Shown one piece after another: positions 8,707 to 17,698 of a stretch of 18,764 nt of DNA. The notes below the pieces were generated by a model. The model had not been told where the DNA came from. It made no database searches and was given only the letters and a program-made list of their open reading frames with translations. The stretch is from NCBI RefSeq assembly GCF_030151085.1, contig NZ_JASLER010000017.1, positions 1 through 18,764 of the forward strand. The letters run 5' to 3'. Numbering within the stretch: position 1 is the stretch's first letter; the number at the start of each line of letters is the position of its first letter. Source of the stretch: Bacteroides sp. Its GTDB lineage: Bacteria > Bacteroidota > Bacteroidia > Bacteroidales > Bacteroidaceae. A program made the translations under genes and the position numbers.

Positions 8707-10803
8707 TTAATCTATTTCTCCAAATCTATCTATAATCCGATTATAGGCTTCGGCAGCTGCTCCGTTTCCCCAATCATAGATGGTAAACTCTCCCATGCCT
8801 TCACCTTCGGGGGTGGTACGACCGCCATGTCCGTAATTCTCCATCGTAAAACCGTAATCTGCTGTGCCGAAGAATGGGTATACTTTCTCCCACTGCAACT
8901 TGGTTTGAGGATTCTCAGGGCAATACATCATTACAAAAGATGCTTTCAAAGCAGCATATCCACGTTCTATGTATTCAAGCTTATTCAGGAGCTTACCATA
9001 TTGAATAATCAACTCGGCAAACAGGCTTTGGCGTGAATCATTCCATTCGCCATCGGCATTCAACACACCGAACCCACCCAATACATTTACATACATATAT
9101 GGAGGCTGCCACGATGCTTGGGTCATAAGCAGTTCGTCCAGCGTACGTTTTCCATAATTGAGGTATTCTTTCTTCTGTGTCAGGCGGTAGGCTTCCAACA
9201 AAGCTTCTGCTGTCCAAAACATAGAGAAGTTATTTTGTTTGTACATATTGTTCCTCGATACTTTCTTACCTAACAGATCATTTGCTCCATAGCGCGAACA
9301 TGACCAATAAGTCTCGAAGTCTTCCCACCTGCCTGCCGGAATAACCTCGCGAATCACCGCATCCATTGCTTGAAGTGCAGCCCGTTTATATTCTTCCTTA
9401 CCGGTTAGCTCATACAATTTCAGCAGGAAAGTAACGGATAAGGATGTTTCGGGTGAATCGTTCAACTCTGCCAATGGTTTCAACATTTGCATGTCAAGCC
9501 AGCCGGGGAAGAAACCATTCTTCGATTGAACGGCAAGCAACGATTTAGCATAGTTTTCTGCATAAATCAGAAGTCGGTTATCCTTTTCCAACTCTTCATA
9601 CCATCGAAGCATTAATAAGGCTGTCCAACTCATATCCAGAAGATGGTAAGGCGACTCTTTCGGGTTCCAAGTTTGAGGATTCCGATTAGAATTACCCCAG
9701 TAGTAAGTGTCCCAACCTTTGCTTCGGTTATATTTCTTTCCGCCAATTTCTACCTGATGCATTTCAGTACCGATTAATCCGGGGAAGAAGCCATCTTTCT
9801 GCGGGAAAGCCAGAGCAAGTTCTTTGGTAAGATTCGCTTTTTCAAGAAGTACTTTATTATTTGTCCTTCGGGCATATCGGTATAATCCACTTGCCGAACG
9901 CAGGGAACTGAACCAGGCTTGATTCCATACAGAACGAAATTCACGCTCGTTCACTTCTCCCGGAAAATTAGGGCTTTGTGTGACGTTTACAATAAATACC
10001 GGTGCGCCGACTGTTTGCCCATTTAGCTCAAATTGTTGCCAGACATTCTTTTCCCATGAGTGGAATGCCCAATTATAGGTATGCTTTACATAAACTTCGA
10101 GGTCTCCTTTTACAGGATTACCTTGGTTATATTGTTTACGTCCCCAACGGTTCCATATAAATGCTAATGGCTTCTGAAAAGGATTCTGCAATGTTTCTTT
10201 GTCGTCGAAGTGCATCAGATAAAATCCAATCTCGATATTTCCTTCGGGATAGGTGGTAGTGTTGGCGCGTTCGAAAAGAACATGTTCTGATACATAGCTG
10301 TCGCACATTCCAAGCGTAAGTTTATTGTTGGATGCATCCAAATCCATGTACCAACGAACAGGAGTTCCCTTCTGCATAATATCCAAATCAGGAACAAGAA
10401 TAAGCGACTGGTTCTGATCTGAAACAATCAATGCAGGTGAACGAAATACATGCTGGTCGATAATGTTCTTACCGGTAGGTGTAAGATGTGGTGCCCAATG
10501 GAACGAAGGTGAAAAAGCAGGCTTTATCGTCGCTTGCCAATCAACTTGCTTGATTGCCTCTTTAAGTGCAAAAGAGAATTTTATGTATACCGTATGTTTA
10601 TCTATTTCTTTTATAGTACTCTTGCCTTTGGCATTTCCCAACAGATCATACTGTATGGCATCGATTGCCGCACTGAACTTAGGTGGAAGTGCATTTCTAT
10701 TAAGTTCTGCTTTCCCTTCTGGAGGATGTTTTATTTGAGCAAACGCATTCATTCCAAACATAACTATCCAAACTTGAGCTATGATAAAAATATATTTTGG
10801 CAT
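8707..10803 (-). CDS. Secreted protein of unassigned family, predicted (alpha/alpha)6-type helical domain
   Basis: I do not recognise a family. ATG at 10803 (698 residues) is chosen over an upstream in-frame ATG at 10851 because it puts a clean signal peptide first (residues 1-23, ending AFAQ). The upstream ATG lies inside the terminator-like stem and would prefix the signal with 16 residues. The first 270 residues look beta-rich (FHWAPHL near 101, VRWYMDLDA near 149). Residues about 285-690 look like consecutive helical hairpins, as in (alpha/alpha)6 glycosidases and lyases. DGFFPGL (337-343) and NGFFPGW (429-435) are a repeated motif. Candidate functional segments are GRWEDFETYW (491-500), SRNNMYKQNN (516-525) and the Glu/Asp-rich PEGEGMGEFTIYDWGNG (665-681). 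It sits between the susCD genes and GH116, so a glycan-processing role is likely. An inactive binding or structural protein is also possible. Catalytic residues cannot be assigned. Confidence 0.75.
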   Translation of the reverse strand: MPKYIFIIAQVWIVMFGMNAFAQIKHPPEGKAELNRNALPPKFSAAIDAIQYDLLGNAKGKSTIKEIDKHTVYIKFSFALKEAIKQVDWQATIKPAFSPSFHWAPHLTPTGKNIIDQHVFRSPALIVSDQNQSLILVPDLDIMQKGTPVRWYMDLDASNNKLTLGMCDSYVSEHVLFERANTTTYPEGNIEIGFYLMHFDDKETLQNPFQKPLAFIWNRWGRKQYNQGNPVKGDLEVYVKHTYNWAFHSWEKNVWQQFELNGQTVGAPVFIVNVTQSPNFPGEVNEREFRSVWNQAWFSSLRSASGLYRYARRTNNKVLLEKANLTKELALAFPQKDGFFPGLIGTEMHQVEIGGKKYNRSKGWDTYYWGNSNRNPQTWNPKESPYHLLDMSWTALLMLRWYEELEKDNRLLIYAENYAKSLLAVQSKNGFFPGWLDMQMLKPLAELNDSPETSLSVTFLLKLYELTGKEEYKRAALQAMDAVIREVIPAGRWEDFETYWSCSRYGANDLLGKKVSRNNMYKQNNFSMFWTAEALLEAYRLTQKKEYLNYGKRTLDELLMTQASWQPPYMYVNVLGGFGVLNADGEWNDSRQSLFAELIIQYGKLLNKLEYIERGYAALKASFVMMYCPENPQTKLQWEKVYPFFGTADYGFTMENYGHGGRTTPEGEGMGEFTIYDWGNGAAAEAYNRIIDRFGEID

Positions 10804-10820
10804 AAGACTAATCAAAAATG

Positions 10821-10863
10821 ATATATAGGAGGGTGTGTCAAGTATCGGCACATCCTCCTATAT
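10821..10863 (-). terminator. Terminator-like stem-loop after the susCD-lipoprotein genes
   Basis: Arms at 10849-10863 and 10823-10837 form a 15-bp stem with a single mismatch and an 11-nt loop (10838-10848). In the minus-strand transcript the stem is followed, after ATC and one A, by five Ts (10818-10814). It begins 13 bp after the stop of the small lipoprotein gene and ends about 20 nt before the ATG at 10803. The placement suggests partial termination, or an mRNA 3'-end barrier that keeps transporter mRNA more abundant than the downstream enzyme mRNA. The T-run is short and interrupted, so complete termination is doubtful. Confidence 0.6.
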
Positions 10864-10876
10864 GATAAAGAACTAA

Positions 10877-11290
10877 TTATTGTATCTCAATAACTTGACC
10901 CTCGGAGTAAATTTTGCTGGAAATTCCAGGTTGCTTTGCTTCATCATTCAGATAACCTGTTAATTTCACAATGAACCTATACTTTCCATCTGCTTTGATT
11001 GCAATATTTTCAGCAGATGTACCTTCGTCGACTATAGTAATCTTATCTGTATAGATACCATTTTCAACCTTTTGTATACTTATCTCTAAAGGCCTTATAA
11101 ATTCAGCAGGTACATTACTAGGGATCTCCCAAGTAAGTTTGACTGTACTTCCTTGTATTGAGTAATCAAGATTCTCTACTCTAGGCAGAGGATGGTGAAT
11201 TCCCTTGCTGTCGATTACATCTCTATCGTAACAGCTTGTAAACAACAAACTGACGAATGCCACTATAAAGATTCTGGCTATATTTTTCAT
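10877..11290 (-). CDS. Small outer-membrane lipoprotein in the SusE position (DUF4945-like)
   Basis: This 137-residue protein has a lipoprotein signal: a hydrophobic stretch at residues 4-17, then FTSC with C20 as the lipidated cysteine. The acidic YDRD after the cysteine resembles the Bacteroidota surface-export signal, so surface display is plausible. The mature part is one beta-rich domain of about 110 residues with fibronectin type III-like spacing (VENLDYS near 38, VKLTWEIP near 50, YRFIVKL near 104). It resembles DUF4945 as I remember it, which I cannot confirm here. It follows susD by 24 bp, where other PULs encode SusE/SusF-type surface glycan-binding proteins. Those usually exceed 300 residues, so this one is unusually small. 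Glycan binding or an accessory role in the SusCD complex is inferred from position alone. A terminator-like stem follows its stop codon. Confidence 0.8.
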   Translation of the reverse strand: MKNIARIFIVAFVSLLFTSCYDRDVIDSKGIHHPLPRVENLDYSIQGSTVKLTWEIPSNVPAEFIRPLEISIQKVENGIYTDKITIVDEGTSAENIAIKADGKYRFIVKLTGYLNDEAKQPGISSKIYSEGQVIEIQ

Positions 11291-11314
11291 AATTGAAATT
11301 TTAAGAGTTAGACA

Positions 11315-13144
11315 TTAATATCCCGGGTTCTGCGTGTAGCTTCCCTTTGCATATTTTATTTGCTGTTGAGTTAACGGGAAATACTCATCACGACCAGCAG
11401 TAAAGCGGGCAATGTTGAACCAAGGGAAGCGCGTTTTTTCAATGGCAAAATATGCATTCATCGTTTCTGCCAAAGTACCCCAACGCTGCAAGTCGAAGAA
11501 GCGATGACCTTCGCAAGCAAACTCCAAACGATTCTCCCACACCAGTGCCTTCCAAGCATAGTCTTTCGTCCAATTGCAGTTAACCCCCGGTTGGTAGGTA
11601 GCCACATGATAGTTCATTGTAGGTTGGTTATCGGCTGTAATCAAACGAATTCTACTGTTGGCAGCACGTGAGCGAATTTGGTTAATTAGCGGCAAAGCTT
11701 CCATCTCTCTATCCAGTTGAATCAGAATTTCGGCTTTCCACAACAAAACATCGTCATAGCGGATCAACTTCTTGTTCATAGAGTTAAATTGCCATCCGTC
11801 GTACATCAAACAACCGCAATCGGGATCGGGCATATCTTTGATAGGCTTCAAGAAACTATAAGTAATAGGGTCACGGCTGGCAGATGAATGGAATAGCAAG
11901 TCGGGGTTATACTTCCAAGGCTGACCCGGAGCTACCATAGTATGGCTGAAACGAGGGTCCCATGTATATTTGTCGAAGTAATCTTTGGCACCACTGTTAA
12001 CAGCTTCCAGATCGTAAGAACCGTCAGGATTTTTGATATATTGACCGTAATCGTCATCGTTATAGTCTTCAAAACGAGGCAGACCGTTTTTGTCTGTTTT
12101 GAAGGCATTGGCCAAAGTATAGCTAGCGTGATTGAAGTCACAACATTGGAATTTGGCATTACCTTTTTCATCTATGGGCCACATATACGGATGGTTCAAA
12201 CCCTCACCACGATTGATGCGACCACCCGAGGAAAGTCCATCGTTGATAGAAAACTGTAACTCCCAAATTGATTCCTTAGTGGCGTTGTCATATTGCAATA
12301 AGAAATTGTTACCGAAGTCTGACTCTAAACCTACACGGTCACCTTCTTGGGCAATAATCTTGTCAATATAGGGTAGAGCATCTGCAAGCATTTGCTTGTT
12401 GATGTTGACTACTTGGTGACGGTCATCTTGCTCGTAAGCCATATTCAACATGGTTCTGGCAATCATGGCAGTAGCAGCATTACGACTTATACGACCTTTG
12501 TCTCTTTGATCCAATGGTAATAGACTTTCGGCTTTCTTGAAATCATCGAGGATGCGTTGCCATAAGTAGAGATCGTTTGTCTGACCCGGTTCACGGTTGG
12601 GTATGGCTTCGAAAGCTGCGGATGTACCTACAACGTTCTCATCAATGTAGGGCATGTACTTCCAAAGTTTCTTCATCCGATACAGTGTGAATGAACGGAT
12701 AAAGAGCACCTCACCCATATAACTGTTTTTCTCAGGCAGCTGTTCTTCTGTAAACTGTGCCATTCTCTGAATAGCCGTGTTACATCTCTGAATGACTTGG
12801 TAAGACGTATACCAAGTTCCGTCCAGTCCACCTGTATCAGGGGTGGTATTGGTGAAAAGCGACATATTGCCAAATGAGCCAACGGCATCAGCAGTACCAC
12901 CACCACCTTTGTAAGCGTCATCCGAACGCATGGAACCGGACCACCAGTACATATAAACAGATTCAAACGAACCTATTTCACACATACGAGCATAGGCAGC
13001 TGTTACAAAACCTTCCATATCGCTGGGTTTGCTAAGTATATTTTCATCCAATACTTGCTTTGGATTGACATCCAGATATGAATCGCAGCTACTGACTCCC
13101 AACAGTGCCAACAATGCGATTGATAAAGAATATATTCTTTTCAT
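11315..13144 (-). CDS. SusD/RagB-like outer-membrane lipoprotein
   Basis: This 609-residue protein is the surface glycan-binding lid that works with the SusC transporter encoded just upstream (21-bp gap). The lipoprotein signal ends GVSSC with C20 lipidated, followed by the typical SusD start DSYLDVNP. An N-terminal SusD-type helical region follows (GFVTAAYARM near residues 45-54). The C-terminal RagB/SusD part includes AEILIQLDRE, RSRAANSRIR, NRLEFACEGHRFFDLQRWG and a QNPGY terminus, all hallmarks of the family. The length is normal to slightly long. SusD proteins bind the imported glycan and close over the SusC barrel. The ligand is not readable from sequence, but the GH172/GH116/GH38 context suggests a furanose-containing and mannose-containing glycan. 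The frame is intact, with no sign of truncation. Confidence 0.96.
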   Translation of the reverse strand: MKRIYSLSIALLALLGVSSCDSYLDVNPKQVLDENILSKPSDMEGFVTAAYARMCEIGSFESVYMYWWSGSMRSDDAYKGGGGTADAVGSFGNMSLFTNTTPDTGGLDGTWYTSYQVIQRCNTAIQRMAQFTEEQLPEKNSYMGEVLFIRSFTLYRMKKLWKYMPYIDENVVGTSAAFEAIPNREPGQTNDLYLWQRILDDFKKAESLLPLDQRDKGRISRNAATAMIARTMLNMAYEQDDRHQVVNINKQMLADALPYIDKIIAQEGDRVGLESDFGNNFLLQYDNATKESIWELQFSINDGLSSGGRINRGEGLNHPYMWPIDEKGNAKFQCCDFNHASYTLANAFKTDKNGLPRFEDYNDDDYGQYIKNPDGSYDLEAVNSGAKDYFDKYTWDPRFSHTMVAPGQPWKYNPDLLFHSSASRDPITYSFLKPIKDMPDPDCGCLMYDGWQFNSMNKKLIRYDDVLLWKAEILIQLDREMEALPLINQIRSRAANSRIRLITADNQPTMNYHVATYQPGVNCNWTKDYAWKALVWENRLEFACEGHRFFDLQRWGTLAETMNAYFAIEKTRFPWFNIARFTAGRDEYFPLTQQQIKYAKGSYTQNPGY

Positions 13145-13165
13145 AATTTCTTCTTTTTAGTTAGT

Positions 13166-16100
13166 TTAGAAAGTAACGTTTATACCAAAGTTAAAGGTAA
13201 ACGGTGTTAAATAAGCGTAGGAAGGACGTTCTGGATCGAAACTGGTGTACTTATCGGCTCCCCAGAACTTCTTCAACGTGAATACATTATCTGCAGAAGC
13301 ATATAAACGGAGATTCTTCATGTATATTTTCTCAATCAGACGAGTCGGGAATGTGTAGCCTAGCTCTATATTTCTCAACTTAATGTACGAACCATCTTCT
13401 ACAAAATAAGAAGAGAATCGTTGTTCGTTGTTAGCGGTATTATTTGTCATAGCCGGAATATCGGAATTTGGATTGCTGGGTGACCAGGCATCTAGCATAC
13501 GGGTAGCATGATTCTTCCAAGCCGGATTTGTATAAAGCCAAATATCACTTTCTTTCTTCCAGTCACTGTTTACGTCATTACCGAATACACCTTCGAAGAA
13601 CAAATTCAAGTCAAAGCCTTTGTAAGCAAAGTCAAAGTTAAGTCCACCGAAGAAGTCGGGATCGGAACAGCCGAGCCAAGTTCTATCGAATGTTTCATTA
13701 ATTACACCATCACCATCTAAATCTTTGTAACGGATACGTCCTACTGCCTTACCGGGCTGATCGGCATGGGCATCCACCTCTGCCTGTGTGCGGAAGATAC
13801 CATCGGCAACCAGACCATACATGGCATTGGGTGAGCGTCCTATAATCAAGTCGCGTACACCGTCACCGGCATATCGATTGATTACATCTTTGGGAAGCTC
13901 AGTTAATTCGGTCTTGTATGAACCAACATTGGCTGTGATGGCCCATTGGAATTCGCGAGTAGGTTCACTTCTGAAAGTCAGAGCAAATTCCACGCCTTGG
14001 TTGTTCATGCTTGCACCGTTTATCCAAGGTTCACCACCTTCACCCATGGCAGCAATGTATGGAGTACGTACGAGGATGTCTTCGGTCTTCTTATAATAGT
14101 AGTCGAATGAACCCGTCAGGCGTTGGTTGAGGAATCCGAAATCAATACCCAAGTTGGTTTGCTTTGTAGTTTCCCACTTCAAGTCAGGATTGCCGAGCCA
14201 GGTTCTTCTATAACCTGATTGCAGATTACCGGTCTCTTGTCCCTCAATAGGATAGGCAGTGTCAAAGTAACTGGTAGTAAAAGGAGTAGTAGTGTAACCA
14301 CGGGGCAGACCTTGAACGCTACCATTAGCACCCCAACTCAGGCGGAGCTTCAAATCAGAGAGCCAGTCGGCATTTTCCATAAAAGCTTCATCCTTGATTC
14401 TCCAACCAGCAGAGAAAGCAGGAAATACAGCGTAGCGGCTGTTGGCACCAAATAAAGACGAACCATCACGCCGCACCGTAGCAGACAACAGGTATTTACC
14501 TGCATAGGAGTAGTTGGCCTTGGCAAAAAGAGAGAAGTAAGCATATTCGTCAGCAGAGCTTTTCAAGGTAATTTCACTTCCGGTAGCAACACCGAGATGA
14601 GCGAAATCACGATCTTCCAGATAAAGACCTTCTCTTTTAGCAGAAAAGCCTTCTTGTACGTAACGAGTGAATTCTGTACCGAATACGGCGTCAATATGGT
14701 GCTTGCCGAAGCTTTGGTTATAAGACAAAGTATTAGTCCATACATAACTTAACGGATGAGACTGGTCGCTAGTTACATAGTTCTTGGTATTACCTCTGAA
14801 TCCTGTTTCAACAAAAGCGCCATCAACGGCTCTAAAGTAAGCGTTGCCATAGTCTACGCCAAACTGAGTTCTGGCTGAGATACCATTCCATATATTTACA
14901 TCCATAAAGATGTCACCGACAATTTTTACGTAGTTGTTGATATTATCCTTACCCATAGTCATCATACGTACCGGGTTGTTGATATCATCAAGTCCGGCTG
15001 GACCTGCCCAGTTACCGTTTATGTCATAAACAGGAACGATAGAGGGCATAATCATAGCATTAAATGTTTGATACTGATCTTTATATTGCAAATAAGATAT
15101 AGCCAGGTTTTCACCCACTTTCACGCGGTCTTTGATAAGATCGTATTCCGTATTAGCACGTACTGAATATTTCTTGAAGAAAGAGTGAATTTGTGTACCT
15201 TGGTTATTGGAGTATCCCAATGAAAATAAGCTCTTGGCTTTATCAGTACCATTGGAGATGGTGATTTGGTGATTGGTCAGGATAGCTGTACGGAATATCT
15301 CGTCCATCCAGTCCGTGTCGGCTGTTCTCACCAGTTTGTTGTTATCCAGGAATTCTTTTGTCTTCATATTATCCATTACCAGCATACCGTCTTCACCTCT
15401 GTGGTATTCATACTCGTAACCATTGGGAAAAAGCAAAGCAGAGCCGTAAGTAAACTCATCATAGGCAGCAGCGCGGAAAGCGGCGATACCGAATTGTTCG
15501 GTATTCATCATCTCTGGTTTGTTGAACACTTTGCTGACGGAAACACTACCATTATATTCGATGTTTGTTTTACCGGCTTTACCTTTCTTGGTTTGAATCA
15601 AGATTACACCGCCGGAAGCTCGTGCACCGTAAATAGATGCAGAAGCCGCATCTTTCAATACTTGAATGGATTCAATATCACCTGAGTTAATATCGCGGAG
15701 GTTCAAGTTCTGTGTCGGCATACCGTCCAATACGATCAGGGGAGTTACAGCACCGGACAGAGAGGATAGACCACGTATCTGTATATTTACATCCTCGGCT
15801 GGGTTACCACCGTTAGTCGATATCTTCACACCGGCCATCTTACCTTGCAAAGACTTCATGGCATTGGCGGAAGTGTTTTTTATGTCTTTCGTTCCTGCCA
15901 TGGATACCGAACCGGTCAAGTCGGCTTTTCTCTGGGTCATATAACCGGTATATACTACCACTTCAGAGAGCATTGTAGCATCACTCTTCATGACAATATC
16001 CAAGGATTTCAAACCTTTAACAGAACGTTCTTCTGTTTTCTGACCGATGAACGAAAATACCAATATTGCATTTTCATTGGGAACCTTTATTGAATATTTC

Positions 16101-16354
16101 CCTTCTATATCAGTGGTAGTACCTATTGAAGTACCTTTAACCAGCACGTTTACTCCAATAAGAGGCTCGTTAGTGCCTTCTTCCAGTACTGTTCCCTGAA
16201 TAATTCTTGTTTGCTGCACTTCGTTGGGAGCGTTCATTTCAACGGCATTTGCTTCCGGTACAGTAGTTGCAGGGGATATTCCTTCTGCATGTACTGCCAA
16301 TGATAGCATTGATATCAATGCTATGCAGCTACTCCTTTTTCTAAAAATTCTCAT
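13166..16354 (-). CDS. SusC/RagA-like TonB-dependent outer-membrane transporter
   Basis: This 1062-residue protein starts at ATG 16354, with a signal peptide of about 23 residues (ending AVHAE). A carboxypeptidase-regulatory-like beta domain spans about 50-123 (GTVLEEGTNEPLIGVNV, DIEGKYSI). The TonB-box/plug start is SEVVVYTGYMTQRKADLTGSVS near 130-151, a variant of the usual VVVVGYGTQKK. The plug domain runs to about 260, with IQIRGLSSL near 191-199 and the SusC signature IESIQVLKDAASASIYGARA near 227-246. The rest is the outer-membrane beta-barrel, ending FNFGINVTF with the expected terminal aromatic residue. No STN domain is present, so signalling through an anti-sigma factor is not expected. 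It imports oligosaccharides across the outer membrane with TonB energy and SusD. It starts 41 bp after the stop of a GH172 gene, so it is probably not the first gene of its operon. Confidence 0.97.
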   Translation of the reverse strand: MRIFRKRSSCIALISMLSLAVHAEGISPATTVPEANAVEMNAPNEVQQTRIIQGTVLEEGTNEPLIGVNVLVKGTSIGTTTDIEGKYSIKVPNENAILVFSFIGQKTEERSVKGLKSLDIVMKSDATMLSEVVVYTGYMTQRKADLTGSVSMAGTKDIKNTSANAMKSLQGKMAGVKISTNGGNPAEDVNIQIRGLSSLSGAVTPLIVLDGMPTQNLNLRDINSGDIESIQVLKDAASASIYGARASGGVILIQTKKGKAGKTNIEYNGSVSVSKVFNKPEMMNTEQFGIAAFRAAAYDEFTYGSALLFPNGYEYEYHRGEDGMLVMDNMKTKEFLDNNKLVRTADTDWMDEIFRTAILTNHQITISNGTDKAKSLFSLGYSNNQGTQIHSFFKKYSVRANTEYDLIKDRVKVGENLAISYLQYKDQYQTFNAMIMPSIVPVYDINGNWAGPAGLDDINNPVRMMTMGKDNINNYVKIVGDIFMDVNIWNGISARTQFGVDYGNAYFRAVDGAFVETGFRGNTKNYVTSDQSHPLSYVWTNTLSYNQSFGKHHIDAVFGTEFTRYVQEGFSAKREGLYLEDRDFAHLGVATGSEITLKSSADEYAYFSLFAKANYSYAGKYLLSATVRRDGSSLFGANSRYAVFPAFSAGWRIKDEAFMENADWLSDLKLRLSWGANGSVQGLPRGYTTTPFTTSYFDTAYPIEGQETGNLQSGYRRTWLGNPDLKWETTKQTNLGIDFGFLNQRLTGSFDYYYKKTEDILVRTPYIAAMGEGGEPWINGASMNNQGVEFALTFRSEPTREFQWAITANVGSYKTELTELPKDVINRYAGDGVRDLIIGRSPNAMYGLVADGIFRTQAEVDAHADQPGKAVGRIRYKDLDGDGVINETFDRTWLGCSDPDFFGGLNFDFAYKGFDLNLFFEGVFGNDVNSDWKKESDIWLYTNPAWKNHATRMLDAWSPSNPNSDIPAMTNNTANNEQRFSSYFVEDGSYIKLRNIELGYTFPTRLIEKIYMKNLRLYASADNVFTLKKFWGADKYTSFDPERPSYAYLTPFTFNFGINVTF

Positions 16355-16395
16355 AATACTTTGATTTAATCATTAATAAAAATTCATAGTAATAT

Positions 16396-17592
16396 TTATT
16401 CATTTCCCCATAAAGTAGAGCCATTTCCTTTATTCTTTCTCCACTCATGACGCCATTTATGAATATCTGTTGAGTTTATCATTGGTTTCAATCTGCGTTC
16501 TTCTTTCGTAGGAGCTTTGGGTAACACGTTCGCTTTGTCTTGATACCAATAGGCAACACTTGCCATATCCAGAGTAAGATTATTATTATGACCATGTTCA
16601 ATAGTAGCCTTCAAGCTTTTTTCAAAGAAAACAGGATCATTAATAAAGAATCGATATACATGCGTACGGCCTAACCAGCCAATATCATTGTTTACACGAG
16701 GATAGCCAAAGTAAGGATGAGAGAATACTTCTTTCGGACACCAGGAAGTATTGAAGAAATCTTCTGTACCGGTACCAATCATCGAAGGGGTTGTTTCCCC
16801 ATCAATAAACCACATATCATCACCTTCACCATACCACATAGGGGTGGGACAATGCACATAGTAGTTGATACCTACGAAATGACCTTTACCCTGAATATCG
16901 GCAAATACATAATTGTTTTCACCGGTTTTGTTTTCGCCTTCTTTACCGGTTACTCCCCACTCTGTTTCGCCTTCGGGAAGAGCTTCAGTCAACTCATGAT
17001 TGTACCAAGCATGGAAGCGTCCCATATCTTCGGGAAGCTTTTTCATTTCCAGATAGTCTACATAGAAATAGAAAGCATCGATCTTTTCATTCGTTTGATT
17101 CTCTATTTCAATGCGAGCTCCTTTGGCAAATGGCATAGTGAAATAAGAAGATAATCCTGTTCCATTGCCCGGTCCTGCTGATAAGGGGAATGATGCATAA
17201 TTGTATTGCTCATTCCAACCCTGCCCGAAGAATGGACCAATGGGAGATTCTACGGAAGGATACTCGTTTCCATCCCAATACATGCGGATAATAATATCAT
17301 TTCTGCATAAACGATCCGGTCCCGGAGCTATAGTAATCCAAATATGATTAATGACGCCCGCACCCGAAATCTCAGCTATTGTGCGTGTTTCTCCCGGTTT
17401 GATGTCTTTCAGATGATCGCGGTTGTTACCACTCCTGTCATAACTACTGACGCGACGATTACGAACACCGTTTTTCATCTTCGCCAAATCATGTAGTTCT
17501 CCTGAGACGTTTACTTGTGAAATACAAGGGGGATTGCATAACCATAGACCTATGATTAGCAACAATACCGTTTTAAAGTAATGTTTCTTCAT
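16396..17592 (-). CDS. GH172 (DUF2961) glycoside hydrolase, compact form
   Basis: This complete 398-residue protein starts at ATG 17592. The N-terminal export signal covers about residues 1-26 (hydrophobic VLLLIIGLWL, ending CISQ). The cysteines there do not form a good lipobox, so ordinary secretion to the periplasm is more likely. Family landmarks in order: SSYDRSGNN (49-57), IAEISGAGVINHIW (72-85), MYWDGNEYPSVESPIG (104-119), KGHFVGINYY (236-245), WYGEGDD (253-259) and GTGTEDFF (273-280). E256 and E277 are 21 residues apart, the same spacing as the catalytic glutamates E270 and E291 I recall for the founding GH172 enzyme, so an active retaining furanosidase is expected. Length fits the two-jelly-roll core with nothing added. 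It lies 106 bp after another GH172 gene and 41 bp before susC. The likely substrate is a terminal alpha-D-arabinofuranosyl or alpha-D-fructofuranosyl residue. Confidence 0.92.
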   Translation of the reverse strand: MKKHYFKTVLLLIIGLWLCNPPCISQVNVSGELHDLAKMKNGVRNRRVSSYDRSGNNRDHLKDIKPGETRTIAEISGAGVINHIWITIAPGPDRLCRNDIIIRMYWDGNEYPSVESPIGPFFGQGWNEQYNYASFPLSAGPGNGTGLSSYFTMPFAKGARIEIENQTNEKIDAFYFYVDYLEMKKLPEDMGRFHAWYNHELTEALPEGETEWGVTGKEGENKTGENNYVFADIQGKGHFVGINYYVHCPTPMWYGEGDDMWFIDGETTPSMIGTGTEDFFNTSWCPKEVFSHPYFGYPRVNNDIGWLGRTHVYRFFINDPVFFEKSLKATIEHGHNNNLTLDMASVAYWYQDKANVLPKAPTKEERRLKPMINSTDIHKWRHEWRKNKGNGSTLWGNE

Positions 17593-17698
17593 AAATTAAA
17601 TGTGTTTTAAATAGTGAATCAAATAGTGCTTTTCCTTCTGCGTTATCTTATTGAAAACAATCTTTTTACCTTAATTGAAAACCTATTGAATACGAATC
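17593..17698 (-). promoter_or_regulatory. Intergenic leader between two GH172 genes with short direct repeats
   Basis: This 106-bp AT-rich gap is wider than most others in the cluster and could hold an internal promoter. The 9-mer ATTGAAAAC occurs at 17650-17658 and 17674-17682, a 24-bp pitch, in similar surroundings (CTTATTG and CTTAATTG), with a partial third copy (ATTGAA) at 17685-17690. AAATAGTG occurs at 17609-17616 and 17621-17628. I see no clear Bacteroides -7/-33 promoter, no hairpin with a T-run and no Shine-Dalgarno sequence before the ATG at 17592. A regulatory role is a guess. Confidence 0.25.

Noticed and set aside
10804..10851. Upstream ATG at 10851 as start of the unassigned helical protein
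   Set aside because: It lies in the terminator-like stem and would place 16 residues before the signal peptide; ATG at 10803 is the better start.
16355..16395. Separate promoter directly in front of susC
   Set aside because: The gap is only 41 bp and shows no clear Bacteroides promoter match; read-through from the upstream GH172 gene is simpler.
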